In this document: piece after piece, positions 21,777 through 34,669 of the stretch | Layout: each line of letters begins with the position of its first letter | Position numbering within the stretch: position 1 is the stretch's first letter | NCBI RefSeq assembly: GCF_017591425.1 | Contig: NW_024467104.1 | Location: 372,001-436,000, forward strand | Source: Ochotona curzoniae | Taxonomy: Eukaryota; Chordata; Mammalia; Lagomorpha; Ochotonidae | Direction: 5' to 3' | Length of the DNA: 64,000 nucleotides | The notes under the pieces: model-generated | What the model was told of the DNA's origin: nothing | The model's database searches: none | What the model saw: the letters and a program-made list of their open reading frames with translations, nothing else | Translations under genes and position numbers: made by a program

Positions 21777-24206
21777 TACCACGCCTATTGGTTTGCATGG
21801 GAACATCCTGGGCAATAGCGTAGCACCTTGCAGAAAGCATTGGGCCACTGGGCAAGCATTACCAGGCCAGGTCGCAGCATCTGAGAGCAAAGGCCAGCAT
21901 CTGGGGGATGTTTATGCTGAGCTGGTCACTGGCACATACCAAGATCTGGGGCTGGGAACAGGCCTAGTTGGGGAGCTAAAGGGGATGCTCCAGAATTGTG
22001 TGGTTCCCTCTGGTGAGTGTAAAGAGCCAGAACGCGGGCAGCAAGCTGGCTTGACATGACTGCAATATCTCAACATGGATGTGTAATGTGTCTGAATTGT
22101 GCCAGTACCTAATGGTGTGTGTGACAGCCATGGTAGAAATAGGACAGGCTGGACTGGGTCTCAGCATCTGCTGAATTACACGATGGCTGTGTCTGGGTGT
22201 GGATCATATGTGGCTGGGCTGTAGCACCCAACAGCAAGAACTGAAATGGGTGTGGGCTGATGAGCAAGGCCACCATTCCTGCCAAGACAGGAGGTGGACT
22301 AAGTCAGACAGGACCAAGAACCCATCAGCGTGTATGAGATCTGTTAAGGCAGGAGAGGGGTTCTAGGGATGGAGACCTGAATGAGGAGTTTGGGGAACTC
22401 CTTTGCCATGATTCAGTCCCTGCAGGTGAGCACAAAAACCAAGGCTTGGAACAGCTTAGAACATGCCAGGTTAGGTTACCTCCTGACAAGCACGTGAGGT
22501 AGGTCTGGAGGCAGGCCTGCCTGAGCCAGTCCATAACACCAACAGGCAGATCTGAGAGCCAGGACAGGTTTCAAGACAGACCAGCAGCTCACGTTAGGGC
22601 TGGGCTGGGAGTTGGCTGGGCTGGGCTGGGTGGCAGCAACTGTCAATGTGAGCTGGAACTGGGGGCACACATACCCAGGACAGGTATCCGAACCCGCCAG
22701 CCAATGCTGAGATGGGGTGGGCCATGCCAGTCTGGGCAGCATCACCTACCAGCTCATGTGAAACCTGGGGAGGGGCCAGAACAAACTCTGTAGAGGAGTC
22801 GTGCTGACTTCCCTGCTGGGCCACTGCTTTTGCTGGTCAGTGTGAGAGCTTGTAGTTGGGTCAGATTGGGCTAGAAAAGGCTACAATGCCTGCTTGCCAG
22901 CATGTGAACTGTGTCAGGGGGAGAGCAAGGATGACTAACCAACTGTATCTACTGGTTCTGGCATGAGTCAGAGTTAAGTACAGGCATGCTGGAGCTTGCT
23001 GCAACATCAACTGGAAAGTGATGGGACTGAGGACAAGTCCTGTCAAGCTCAATTCCAGAAATACTTGGAAATGCAAGGTCTGGCACTAGGAGTGGGCCCA
23101 GTAGGGAAACAGTGGTCTGCAACTCCTACTGGTGAGCGTGAGAACCAGGGCTGGGTGCGGGCCTGGATAGACAGGTGGTGGCACTCACTGTCATGTGTGA
23201 GCTGAATGAGGAAATTGGTTGGGTTGAGTCAGGCTTCAGTGCCCACTGATGTAGACAGCAGCTGAATGGGATGTGGGACAGACTGGACCAGTCTACTGTG
23301 CACACTGGCAGGTGCAGAAACCATAACTGGGGGGCATATCAGGTATGGCAATTGGGAGTTGTTCTAATAGGGCCAGAGTGCCTGCTAGTGTGTGAGGCCT
23401 GAGTGTGTGGTGGGAATTTTGGGCTGGGTCACAGCATCCATTGCTTTGCATAAGAGATGGGGCTGGAGATAGATCTGATCTAGTAACTGCAACTACCAAT
23501 GTGTGTGTAGGCTGATATGGGTGACAGAATGAGCTGGACCCTGGAGTGGCAGGCTGGCACAAGAGTCAGGTTTGGGATGACCTCAGACAAGATTTCATTG
23601 AGGATGCCCTGAGCGGAACCACTGAACTCAGAACTCCAACCATGGTGAGAATCCCAGGCATTCTGGTCGGTTTGTGGAGTGCATGTGTCAGAACTGAGCC
23701 TCCACAATGGCAAAGATGGAGCAGTGGGTTGCATATCCAGAAGCACATAGGGATTTACAAAGAACGTCTGGTACCATAGCAGAGGAAGGAAAGAACAAGT
23801 TGGTCAATTATCCCAGTCAAGCATTGACAGCAGGCATGTGGGTGAACGGAAACTTTAAGGTGGACTGTGCCAATAAATGAACCATGGAAAGGGTTCATCA
23901 TTCTCGGATTGGAGGAAATCAGCAGCATTTCAGAAGTATCAAACCCACTGGAGCAGAACTCTCAGAGCCTTCCCCCATCAAGGACTCTGGGATGACACTG
24001 TGTGGCTGATCCCCCTTTCTGGGCACTGTGGAGGCTGGAAGGCTGGCTGTGGCTTCTCCCCTAATCTCTCACCTTCCCCCAGATGCAAGCAGATAAAAGG
24101 GAAAGGTTGGAAACAATGGTCTTGCCTACTTTCCCTTTAGTCCTTGACCTTTCCCGCCCTGCTCAACTACATAAACATCAGTTTAAAAAAATGTAAATAC
24201 AGGAAA
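21777..24206. repeat. Minisatellite-like retroelement, unit 2 copy (5' part deleted)
   Basis: Matches 3177-5608 closely, with small gains and losses of repeat phrases. Examples are a 3-base difference near 21841, TGGGCTGGGCTGGG expansion near 22617, and GGGGGGCA near 23331. The first 1.2 kb of the element is missing because of the 2,722-bp deletion. Confidence 0.75.
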
Positions 24207-24542
24207 AAACATTCACTGTGAAAGTTCTACCGCAGAACATGGAACATTAAGGACTATAATTCTTTCAGTTCTTAGACACAAAATATAATATGGCTCATTG
24301 TCCACAATTACAAAATAATTTAAAAACCGTGTTGTGGTATCATGTATCATACATTTTCCAAGATGCTAAAAACAATTAAAATAGCTTCAAAATTAAAATA
24401 AATAAAACCTTTATGTGAAACCCGATGAACAGAACAGAGTGTCCACAATGTAAAAAGTAATTAATGAACTGAATTTTAGAGCTAAGAAATTAGTCAAAAC
24501 ACAGACCAGAGAGACAAAGACAATTGCACCTGAAGAAACATT

Positions 24543-24860
24543 AAGATATGGGCATGGGTAAGCATTGGGCTAGTGGTTAGGTCAGTTATGGCTTTTCATG
24601 TTACAATATCTGGGTTCAATACCTGGTTACAGCTCTAGTCTCCAGTTTCCTCCGAAGGTAAACCGCAGGAATCAGGAAATAACTCGAGTAACTGGGTTCT
24701 TGGGTTGAGTTCCTGGATCCTAACCTTCCATGGGACTACTCGAGGCTCTAGAGATCCAGCAGGCGTGACATGCCTCTCATCTTTTTCTCTATCTTTATTT
24801 ATTTTATCTCTGTCTCTTTTTCTCTGAATCTTTTTCCCAATTGAAGAACTATCTTTTAAA
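24543..24860 (+). repeat. Old diverged SINE (unit 2 copy)
   Basis: Counterpart of 5945-6262. Confidence 0.6.
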
Positions 24861-24872
24861 AATGATACATAT

Positions 24873-24948
24873 CTCTTCCTCTCTGTCTCTCCTCTTTGTA
24901 TATCTGCCTTTCCAATGAAAAAATAATAAAAATAAATCTTTTAAAAAA
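24873..24948 (+). repeat. 5'-truncated CSINE insertion found only in unit 2
   Basis: A 76-base CSINE 3' end (CTCTTCCTCTCTGTCTCTCC to the A-tail) sits between two copies of AATGATACATAT (24861-24872 and 24949-24960). Unit 1 has the single, uninterrupted target at 6263. It inserted after the duplication. Confidence 0.93.
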
Positions 24949-25189
24949 AATGATACATATCAATGGAGTAGGAAGGAAGGAACTACATGTGTATTTCAAA
25001 TTTGGGATATAAGGAATGAGGAGAAAATGCAGTGAAATGGAAATTGGCAATCTCAGAATATGTATGTGGGATTGTTAATTTTAGACTGGATTAAAAGTGC
25101 AAAAGTGTAATGCATATGAGCAAAACTGACATTTTGGGTATTTGGTTAAATTTTTAAATTTAAAAGAAAAATACAAAAGAAATACTTAG

Positions 25190-25520
25190 GGCCTGGTGAG
25201 ATAGCAGTGGCTAAAGTCCTCATCTTGAACATTCCAGGATCGCTTTTGGGCACCAATTCTAATCCCAGTGGCCCTGCTTCCCATCCAGCTCCCTACTTGT
25301 GACCTGGGAAACAGTTGAGGACGGCCCAAAGCTTTGGGACCCTGTACCTGCGTGGGAGACCTGGAAGAGGTTACGGGCTCCTGGCTTCGGATTGGTTCAG
25401 CTGCCACCATTGTGGTCACTTGGGGTGTGAATCATTGAATGGAAGGTCTTCCTCTCTGTCTCTCCTCCTCTCTGTGTGTCTGCCTTTCCAATAAAAACAA
25501 ATAAATCTTTTTTAAAAGAG
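25190..25520 (+). repeat. CSINE (unit 2 copy)
   Basis: Counterpart of 6976-7307. The 476 bases that precede it in unit 1, including the young nested SINE, are absent. Confidence 0.9.
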
Positions 25521-25572
25521 AGAAATATTTAGAATTCTGGGAAATCATTATTATGAACATTTTCAAGGGAGA

Positions 25573-26013
25573 TTAGTTTGTGAGTATGAATGGACTAAGG
25601 AGGGAAAATCCAGCATTTTATGAGTGGGCCCTCCTGCTGATTGTCTGGTTTCAGGCACAAAAAATGCAGAGACTGATGCTGCTTTTGGCTGTGAGCTGGC
25701 AAACATTTCTCTTTTGCCTTCGGCATCAGAATCCTAGGCTTGCCGGCCTTTGTCCCCAGGATTTACACCACAACTCATGCGCCAACTCTGGCTCCCAGCC
25801 TTAAACTGAGTGTTTCCTCCTTGGTTTCTCTGGTGCTGTGGGTTTGTAGTGAGCCACTCTGCTGGCGTTTCAGGATTCCCAGCCTGCTTGTTACCTGCTG
25901 TGAGACAGCTCAGCTGCCATAATCAGGTAAGCAAATTCAATGCACTTTTATGTATCTGTGTCCTACCCAATCATCTTGTCTCCATAAAAAACTGATTGAA
26001 TGAAAAGTTATTG
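25573..26013 (+). mobile_element. MLT1-type LTR (unit 2 copy)
   Basis: Counterpart of 7360-7800, with the same TTGCCTTCGGCATCAGAATC and CCATAATCAGGTAAGC marks. Confidence 0.7.
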
Positions 26014-28949
26014 CAACAAAGACATCTTTCTAAAGAAAATACATTGAAAATAAATCATTCATTTTAGTCTATCTTGAAACACAGGGGGGACTAAAGGAAA
26101 GTGAGCTTACACCGTCAAAGGCTAGCCGCAAGGCATTTTCTTTGAATTCCGTTTTATAAGAAAGGAGAGTGATATGAGGAGTGTGCCATGCAATTACACA
26201 CAAAAGGATTATTAAAAAAATGCATGATGGTTCACTACACTGACCCTTTCATTAAAAGGAGTTACAGTGTATACATTTTGTAGAAGGGAAAATGTTCCAA
26301 GAAAGAATGAGTAAAATTCATGTTGGAGTTAACCAGGAGTAATTTGATAGTCCTATCTATCAATGTAGATATTACATTTAAAAAAGCAAGCCGGGGGATG
26401 ACCACTGTGGCAAAGTGGGTAAGTCACGACTTCTGATGGCCTCATCCCATCTGTGTGTGTGTATGCTTCTGTGTGTATCTAGTGCATGCTTTTATTGAAT
26501 CATATGAACTGAAAGAATAACTACCACCACTGTTACACTTGTGTGGATTAACACCATGATCCTAGAGAGAAGGACTGTTTGGGTTTCATATTTAGCAATG
26601 GTATTTATTTATTTTTAATTGGAGATTGCAAATTAAAGATCATTGTTCAACTTCTAATTCGGTTTTAACTATGGAGAGGGACTTTGGGGGAAAGCGTTTC
26701 CCCAAGGTCATTACTGTTTCATGTCATTCTCTTTAAATAGACCTTGTGTGAAGTTAAGAAACAGCTTTTATTGTTGAAGGGTCAGTGGATTATAAGCTTA
26801 GTAAGTGAGAAAATCAGGAATAAGGAATACAGATTCCTACCAGCTTGTGACTTGTGGGAACCAAGGATTCTTTATTGCTGTTCTCTTTGAAGCAGTTCTT
26901 CCCATGTCGTGTTATTGTTTCTTTGGACACCAGCACTCAAGTCACGCCCAGAAAAGAGGACACAAAACAGTCTCAAGCCCTGGAAAATCCTGGTGAGGCT
27001 TTAGTTCTTCTGAAACTAGCACAGAATGAACATTTTTGAGATTTGTAGTTTATAACACTTCTCTACACTCCTTAGGAATAGTAATTGTTCTACTTGCCAG
27101 ATATCAAATTATTTTTTTAATGCTGGATAATTGAAATCATGCAATTGCAAAGATAATATTATTTCTCTATATATCACCGAGATAACAGAAAAAGAATGAA
27201 TAAGAAATGTCAAACCAATCATTTCAGAGACAGGAAGGTTTTATCATCCTGGAACGCTCAAGCGGGGGTAGGATCCTGGAGATGGGTCATGGTTTAAGGA
27301 GCGATGTTTCATCTGGGTTCCTGCTGTATGATATAGAAGAGCAGTTCTGACTCTTGTCACCGCCTCTGTTTCTTCCAGATGAAAATCAGAGACAAAACAA
27401 AATAAAATAAAACAAAACAAAAGAACAACAACAACAAAAACCTGGAATAGCAGTTCCCCAAAACTGCCATGATTTGAACACTCTTAAATTGTAAGGTTTT
27501 TTCTTAGTAGAGAACATACATAAATCTAACAGGGAAACCAAGGGGAATGACCGAATGTGCATTTCAGGGCATGTGCATAAGCATAGTTAAATATAACAAT
27601 TTATCACTAGAATTCCATCTGTTAATATTGTGTTCTTTTATAATGTCCAAGGTAAGATCTATACCCACAGCTCTACCAATTTTAATACGCAGAGATGAAG
27701 AACCATAACTCTGTAATTGCCCAAAGCATGGAAGTCCCTCCTTTGTTGTTGATGTGAGCAGCTAGCTCTTCCGGTAGCCCAGTTGTTTGAGGGAAAACTG
27801 AAAACTCCATGATTGAAACTATCCCACATGCCTCCTCTTGCCACACAAAATACCAGCGACTCCAATGTAACTAAATTTTCATACATTTAGATAAGTGTAC
27901 TTTTGTTCAAATAACTCCTTTTGATTGATCTCTTCCAGACATGTGTAATATACACAATTCAGTAAAATACCATACAGAATAAAACATGAATAATTAGAAT
28001 GATGATAAAAGAAAGAAAAGATTAAAAAGGCAGAAATTTCTCCCTTTTCCCTATACTTGTTTTTCAGTTGCCAGAAAAAAAGTTTAGAATACCATGACTA
28101 AGTAAATCCTAGTGAAGCTTCAAGAAATTTGAGTTTGAAGATGGAGGAGTCCCGGGGGCCGCCCTGTCTCCCTTTGAAATCAAACTGATTTTGCATTTTC
28201 TCCTAAAATTTCTTCTACAAATTGCCTTATTTTCAATCCCTTGCACTATCAAGGCATTCTGGCTATTCCAAGCTGGTAGAAGTGATTTGATTTCCTGTTG
28301 CAATACAAGTTAAGATCACAGATGATAGTGAAATTGGAACTTTATTATTTTCCAAATAGGGTAAAGGAAGCTATGTGCAGCTTAATTATTCACCAGAATT
28401 TCAACACCATCGTTTCAGAATCAGGTTTTGGAAACATTTGGTCTTACATCTGTTCTACTCCATGATCTTTTGATTGTTGTTCTAGTTAGCAAGAGGTGAA
28501 CTCATTAGCACAAACATTTGAGTTACACCAAAGAGAATCTGCAGTCTCACTTATCTGAGCACACATACACCAATGTGATAATCAGCCACGGCAGTATTTA
28601 TTGTGCATGTTTTCACATCTAGTCCAAAAATATTGCCAGAGGTAAAATCCCTTTTCCATTTATAAAAATTGAAAAATTCATGCTAGGAGAGCAAAGTGAA
28701 TTTTAGAAACAGACAAATCAAGCTTTGTCAAAGGTGAACCACTTGGTAGCTTGAGAGAATTTGGTCTTTCTTTATGGACTTGCCTCCTCATCTGAAATGA
28801 ATAAATGCAATGCTTTATTAAGGCAAAAAGATAATAGTTACATTTTACTGTCTTTGAAGTATGCTTGTCAGTTTTCATTAAGTCTATTTTATTTTATTTT
28901 CAGATATTACTATCATCCATTGTTTATGACTTAGAAATGCTCTAGTGTG
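26014..28949. other. Upstream region of OR4S2-like copy 2, no gene seen
   Basis: Matches 7801-10740 with scattered substitutions and short indels. The upstream exon and promoter were presumably duplicated with the gene, since the match continues through the whole interval. Confidence 0.5.
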
Positions 28950-28966
28950 TTTACTGTTTCTTTCAG
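28950..28966 (+). promoter_or_regulatory. Splice acceptor before OR4S2-like copy 2
   Basis: Same TTTACTGTTTCTTTCAG tract as in unit 1, 46 bases before the ATG. Confidence 0.65.
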
Positions 28967-29012
28967 GTTCTGAACTGCTTTTTGAGAACTTGGTCTTGAG
29001 TGGGTTCATGCT

Positions 29013-29948
29013 ATGGGAGTACGAAACAACGTAACTGAATTTATTTTCTGGGGACTTTCCCAGGATCCAGAAGTTGAAGAAGTGTGTTTTGTGGTGTTTT
29101 CTTTCTTCTACACGGTCATTCTACTGGGGAACCTCCTCATCATGCTGACGGTTTGCCTGGGCAACCTGTTCAAGTCTCCGATGTATTTCTTCCTCAACTA
29201 CTTGTCTTTTGTGGACATTTGCTACTCTTCAGTCATTGCTCCTAAGATGATTGCTGACCTGTTAACAAAGAGAAAAACAATCTCCTTTGTGGGGTGCATG
29301 TTGCAACTCTTTGTTGTCCATTTCCTTGGTTGCACTGAGATTTTCATCCTTACTGTAATGGCCTATGATCGTTATGTAGCTATCTGTAAACCACTTCACT
29401 ACATGGCCATCATGGACCGGGAAAGATGCAATAAGATGTTGCTGGGGACATGGGTAGGTGGATTTGTACATTCCATTATCCAGGTGGCTCTGGTGGTCCA
29501 GTTACCTTTCTGTGGACCCAATGAGATCGATCACTACTTCTGTGATGTCCACCCTGTGTTGAAGCTTGCCTGTACAGACACATACACTGTTGGTGTAGTG
29601 GTGACTGCCAACAGCGGCACTATTGCTTTGGGGAGCTTTGTCATCTTGCTAATCTCCTATACTGTCATCCTGGTGTCCCTGAGGAAGCAGTCAGCAGAGG
29701 GCAGGCGGAAGGCCCTTTCCACCTGTGGCTCCCATGTTGCTGTGGTCATCCTCTTTTTTGGTCCCTGTACTTTTATGTACATGCGGCCTGACACCACCTT
29801 CTCAGAGGATAAGATGGTGGCTGTATTTTATACCATTATTACCCCTATGTTAAATCCTCTGATTTATACTCTGAGAAATGTGGAAGTAAAGAATGCGATG
29901 AAGAAAATATGGAGAAGTATATTCTTGCAAATCAAAGTAAATAGTTAA
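29013..29948 (+). CDS. OR4S2-like: Olfactory receptor, OR4S2-like, copy 2
   Basis: Intact 311-residue duplicate of the gene at 10804, with the same start context, N-glycosylation site (residues 6-8), [19 protein letters not shown] and NPLIYTLRN motifs, and second-loop cysteines. Relative to copy 1 I count nine base differences. Five change the protein (T75I, Y92F, G101V, F105L, F155I) and four are silent (codons 26, 99, 165, 201). The changes at 92-105 lie in the first extracellular loop/TM3 area, where OR ligand contacts are expected. F105L alters the conserved HFFG segment. No residue needed for G-protein coupling is lost, so it is probably a functional second receptor. Splice acceptor and downstream AATAAA are retained. 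Confidence 0.96.
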   Translation: MGVRNNVTEFIFWGLSQDPEVEEVCFVVFSFFYTVILLGNLLIMLTVCLGNLFKSPMYFFLNYLSFVDICYSSVIAPKMIADLLTKRKTISFVGCMLQLFVVHFLGCTEIFILTVMAYDRYVAICKPLHYMAIMDRERCNKMLLGTWVGGFVHSIIQVALVVQLPFCGPNEIDHYFCDVHPVLKLACTDTYTVGVVVTANSGTIALGSFVILLISYTVILVSLRKQSAEGRRKALSTCGSHVAVVILFFGPCTFMYMRPDTTFSEDKMVAVFYTIITPMLNPLIYTLRNVEVKNAMKKIWRSIFLQIKVNS

Positions 29949-30148
29949 CAGTAATGTTTTAAGCTGGATAGCCTTACATGTTAGTCCTGGTTGGGTTATC
30001 TGGATGACAGACAGCCGATAATTTCATGTGCTTCATGAGAATGTCAGAGGCTAACATTCTGAAGATGAATGTATTATTTTCATATTCGTATTAAAGTTTC
30101 ATAAAAAAAAGAAAACAAATTTCTTGATATATACAGATGAAAAATCTT

Positions 30149-30154
30149 AATAAA
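30149..30154 (+). promoter_or_regulatory. Possible poly(A) signal, OR4S2-like copy 2
   Basis: AATAAA conserved at the same place as behind copy 1. Confidence 0.45.
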
Positions 30155-30690
30155 CCCAGTATCTGATTAAGCTCACATTCAGCATTGCTATATTTTATTC
30201 TGCTCCCTTTTGCCATTTTCTTTAAAGATTTAATGTCACTTACAAAGTACTTATTTTTAGGATGTGGAGCTGTAATTGAGACATATTAAGCCATCGATAT
30301 GTTTATGTCATGCAAATAATTGAACATATGAAAAACGACATTATGGAGTGCATGCATTTTGAGTGAAATCAACCAGACACAGGAAAGGATAAATTCACTG
30401 ATATTCATTTGTATTCATACACGGGTCTTGGCATAAAGCTTTACCACTCATTCTATTTACCAAATCAATAGAAATTTCATTATTCTAAGATCTCAGTAAT
30501 GTCCTCTCGTTCTTGACATAAACTCATTTCTTCTCTTATCTCAGTTTATCCTGATGACAAGCTTCTCTTTCTTCAGGAATCATGTTTTTCTGATTTTTAC
30601 TTCCTGTTGTAAGTAGACATATCAGTAATAATCATTACACTGTGGTTTCACGACTCAAAAGATCCAGGGTCCTGCCTAAGCCTGCATTCA

Positions 30691-30741
<51 letters not shown>
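30691..30741 (+). repeat. (CT)n microsatellite, expanded in unit 2
   Basis: About 50 bases of CT with interspersed TTT. The unit 1 counterpart (about 12479-12500) is only some 22 bases. Confidence 0.85.
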
Positions 30742-31108
30742 GTGTAGACGTTACTCACCATAAAGATGGGTTAAAGCACCCAAAACTTGACATCTTGAAT
30801 ACACATCCACAATGCATCCACAACATGAAAGGCTGAGAGATGAAAAGCTTAGAGGGGTATGAATTAGAAGATGCATCTGAGATATGAGTCCTGCCTTGAA
30901 ATTCTAGATATATCTATTTTTTGTCTTGTCTTGGGCATACACACACTCACTGGCTTCCACAGGCCTTTATTTGCTTTATTTTAATATGGGTATAAGATCA
31001 AGGCTTCAAATCCTTGGAAGATCATTAGAATAACTCTAACTTTTGTTTTTACACCCAACACAGCATAATTTACGAGCTTTCTATCAAGTAAGCCAATTGT
31101 ACTTTTTT

Positions 31109-31388
31109 AAAGATTCATTCATTTTTATTGGAAAGGCAGATATACAAAGAGGAGGAGAAACAGAAAGGAAGATCTTCTTTCCGATGGGTCACTCCCCAAA
31201 TGAGCGCAAAGGCTGGAGCTGAGCCAATTCAAAGCCAAGAGCCCGTAACCTCTTCCAGGTCTCCCAAGTAGGTACAGGGTCCCAAGGCTTTGGGCCATCC
31301 TCAACTGCTTTCCCAGGCCACAAGCAGGGAGCTGGATGGGAAGCAGGGCCACCGGGATTAGAACTGGTGCCCATATGGGATCCTGAGG
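31109..31388 (-). repeat. CSINE, minus strand (unit 2 copy)
   Basis: Counterpart of 12861-13140. Confidence 0.88.
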
Positions 31389-32574
31389 AGCATAAGAAGA
31401 TTCTGGACAAACAATGAATGTGAGGAGTGCCAGAATTGTTCATAAATTAATCAGACTTCGCATTTCTATAGTATAATGTAATTTGAAAAGAACAGGGGTT
31501 TGTTAAGATAACCTATGTGTGTAAGAGGGCAAAGAGAAATGGTATTTTTTTGTTTTGTGGAGTTGAAAGAGGGAAAGAATGTAGAAGCAAATCTGACCAG
31601 TAAAAGTGTATCTAAAGTGTTTCTTCTGTTCAATAACATTATCCAGGAGTGGAGGGGGCCTCAACCCTTCCCTGAGGTCAGCTTAGAGCTCAGCTTAGGG
31701 ACATTTTTCCTACTCTGCAACCAAAGAGTCATTAGGTTTGTTAGGACTAATGAGACACGCAGATTCAGGAAGTTCTCCAACAGCCAAAAGTGAGAGAAGG
31801 CATGAGTAGAAACACAGATGGACATACATGTGAAACTCCACTCTGAATATAGATTTTCTATATAATATTATTTATATAGGTAAAGAATACATATTTTATC
31901 ACCCAGTTTTCCTTCCCACCATAACCAGTTTCCCTTCCATAGTAGGGTGAAATTGACATAGTATTAACCATATAATTACATTGGGGTAGGTAGGATTTCC
32001 TTCTTAAACATTCTCTAAGAGTTTTATTTAGCAAATAATTGTACATCTTTTGTAGGAAACTCAACCTAGGAACTCAACCCTCTCTTTTTCTTAAGTAAAA
32101 GCAATCTAAGTATTTGAGATAGCTCTCAGGGTACATATGACCAGAAAGCTGGATCTGAGGTAGTTCAGGTGGGACTTGAACCAAAACACTCCAGTACGGC
32201 TTGTGTTTACCTTAAGAGATGACTTAAGCGTGTGTGACACATCCTCTCCCCATTTAGGAGCTTGACTGGGAAGTTGCAGGGTTTTAATCAACCCCGGTAG
32301 TATTATCTAAGTCAAGAAGATGAAGAATAGCGCTCTGTCTGAATTCCAGTGCTCATTTTCAATAAACCTGTTGTTGATGCATGGCGCCAATTACAAGTTA
32401 TTTATTTATTAGGAAACCTTAGCTTCTTTTTTCCCCCCAAGAAGGTAAAGCTTTCTGAAGTCTGTATGAACATGGCTCATAGTTATCCCTTGCTGGCTGT
32501 TATCTTACAATTTATCTGCAGGTAGGTGATGAAAGGAAATGTTAGTGCTGGCATTTTGTCCCTTTCTTCCAGGG
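31389..32574. other. No gene seen (unit 2 copy of 13141-14342)
   Basis: Same AT-rich content as unit 1 with small indels; nothing coding. Confidence 0.45.
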
Positions 32575-33082
32575 TGTGAATCTTGGATGGTACAATAGGT
32601 GTGTCTTGCTGTACTCTTAGGTATTATAGATTTATCCACTTATGCCAAGATTAGGCGCTTTCCCTCATGTCCATGTTCTGCAGTATTCAGGCCAATATCC
32701 TTGTCTTGTCTGAATATTTCACTCAACATGATGTTCTCCATGGGCATCCATTTTGACGCAGAAGATAAAATTCCATTCTTGTTCATAGTTGAAGAGTGTT
32801 CTGTTGTATAGATACAGCTGCTGTGCTTTGTTCATTTATTTGGACACCTTGGCTATTTGCTTGTTTTGATTATTTTGAACAGTACTTCTACATGTAGGTG
32901 TTGCTTTGATACAACTGATTCATACTTTTGGGTACATACCCAGAAGCAAGATTGCTAGATTGTATGAACACCTGTTTCTAGTTTTTAAGGAAAACTCCTA
33001 TTACACTTTTTTCCTTTAAATATATGTCTATTGATGCCTTTTGCTTATTTATTAATTGAGTTGAGTTGCTAGTGTGGTTTGA
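32575..33082 (-). mobile_element. Old L1 fragment, antisense (unit 2 copy)
   Basis: Counterpart of 14343-14850. Confidence 0.7.
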
Positions 33083-33119
33083 CGCTTGAAAATAAACTCC
33101 ATAAGTCACATTGGTAGAT

Positions 33120-33465
33120 TGAAGAACCAAAATTGTAGGGTCATCTCAAAAGATATAGAGAAAGTATTTCACACTGCTTCATGATAGAATCCCTCCAAAA
33201 AGCTAGGCATAGAAAGAAAATACGTAAAAATGATACAAGTGATGTATGACAAAACCCTTGGTCAATATCCTACTGAAAGAGAAAATGCTGAAAACATTTA
33301 CCCTCTGATCTGAACAGAATCAGAATGAACACTTTTAACACTCTTAGTGCTGTATCGCAAATATTGGAGGAACAATCAAGGAAGAGAAAGAAACTAGTGG
33401 AATCTGAACTCAAAAAGAAAAAAAGGAAGTCAAAACATATATTTTTGTAGATGATTGGAGATTGT
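33120..33465 (+). mobile_element. Old L1 ORF2 fragment (unit 2 copy)
   Basis: Counterpart of 14885-15225. Confidence 0.62.
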
Positions 33466-34660
33466 TCCAAGAAAAAAAAAATATGCTGTTGGGTGAAATG
33501 TCCTATAAATGACTGTTAGGTACACTTGCAACCAAGATTGAACTGGTGCCCATTTGGAAAGCCATTGCTGAAGACAACGGCTTAGCCTGCGGTGTCATTA
33601 TGACAGCTCCAACATCTCTTAGTTTCAGTCATTTATTTCACAACCATAATAGCCATATACCTTAGATACTAGCAAGCATAATTGTTAGAATGCAAAGGAA
33701 TCCTAAATACTCCTCCAAAAGAGAAGGTATCAAATAGACTGAAACAATTAAAACCAGGCAAAAAATATAAGTAATTTCCCCTGGCAGGGACTAACAGAGG
33801 GCTCTTTTAGATGACTGGATTTTTATCATAATGTTCTCATCCTGTTCTGTAAGGATTTGTTAAGGACCTGGGATCTTACTGCTGCTCATGCAGTGATGTG
33901 AACAGGGTTGGGGAAGGGAGGGAGAGTTAAAGGAGAGAACAAGAAATGAGACACACAAGATAAAGATTATGAAAGCATTGTAGCCAGAGGAGAGACCCCT
34001 CTCTAAGTAGGGAGGCATACCCAGAGGGCTCACTGCTTCACCCTTTTATTGAAGTGTTTGGAAAGTTAAATTGCAGTAATTGAGGTAGCACAAGTTTTGA
34101 GAAACTATATTCCACATTGATATTCACCAGCATATACTTGGTGATCAGGAAGCAACAGTAGAGCCCAAGGACAGAAGTGAGTACATGACAATCATTATAG
34201 CACACACGGTTCTGTGGCCGTGGACCACTGCTCAGCTGCAGACCCTTGTCCACAGTCCCCATCATGGTTTTGGACACTTGCCCACAGACCACTGCCTGTG
34301 CAGTTTGACCTCAGTCTCTAACACCAATAGTCTGTGACTCAAAATTCCAGGTGCATTGTGTCATGCTCTTTCTTATCCAGTCAAGCTCGGATGTTATTTT
34401 ATTTTTTATACCTTGCCTACCAAAGAGTAAAATCTCAATAATCAAAGAGAAACTGAAATTCCATAGCTTTATATTCAAGTTAATAAGCATGCACACACAT
34501 TATACATACACACACACATGTGTGGGTGTGTGTGATTTCTTCCAAAAGACTACTTCCTCAAATTCTTGGATCTGATTCTTTCAGGAATAAAGAAGTCAGG
34601 AATAACTCCTAACTTGAAGGTTTATAATGAAATGATGAACCAAATATCTGTAAGTTACAC
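33466..34660. other. No gene seen (unit 2 copy of 15226-16385)
   Basis: As in unit 1. The CA/TG stretch near 34501-34535 is longer here. Confidence 0.35.
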
Positions 34661-34669
34661 ATGTTCTTC

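Noticed and set aside
21116..21823. Continuous 235-codon frame over the unit 2 OR4P4-like copy as a functional gene
   Set aside because: The frame begins at a GTG in SINE sequence. The only nearby in-frame ATG (21164) is at TM1, and TM6-TM7 are missing. It is a pseudogene.
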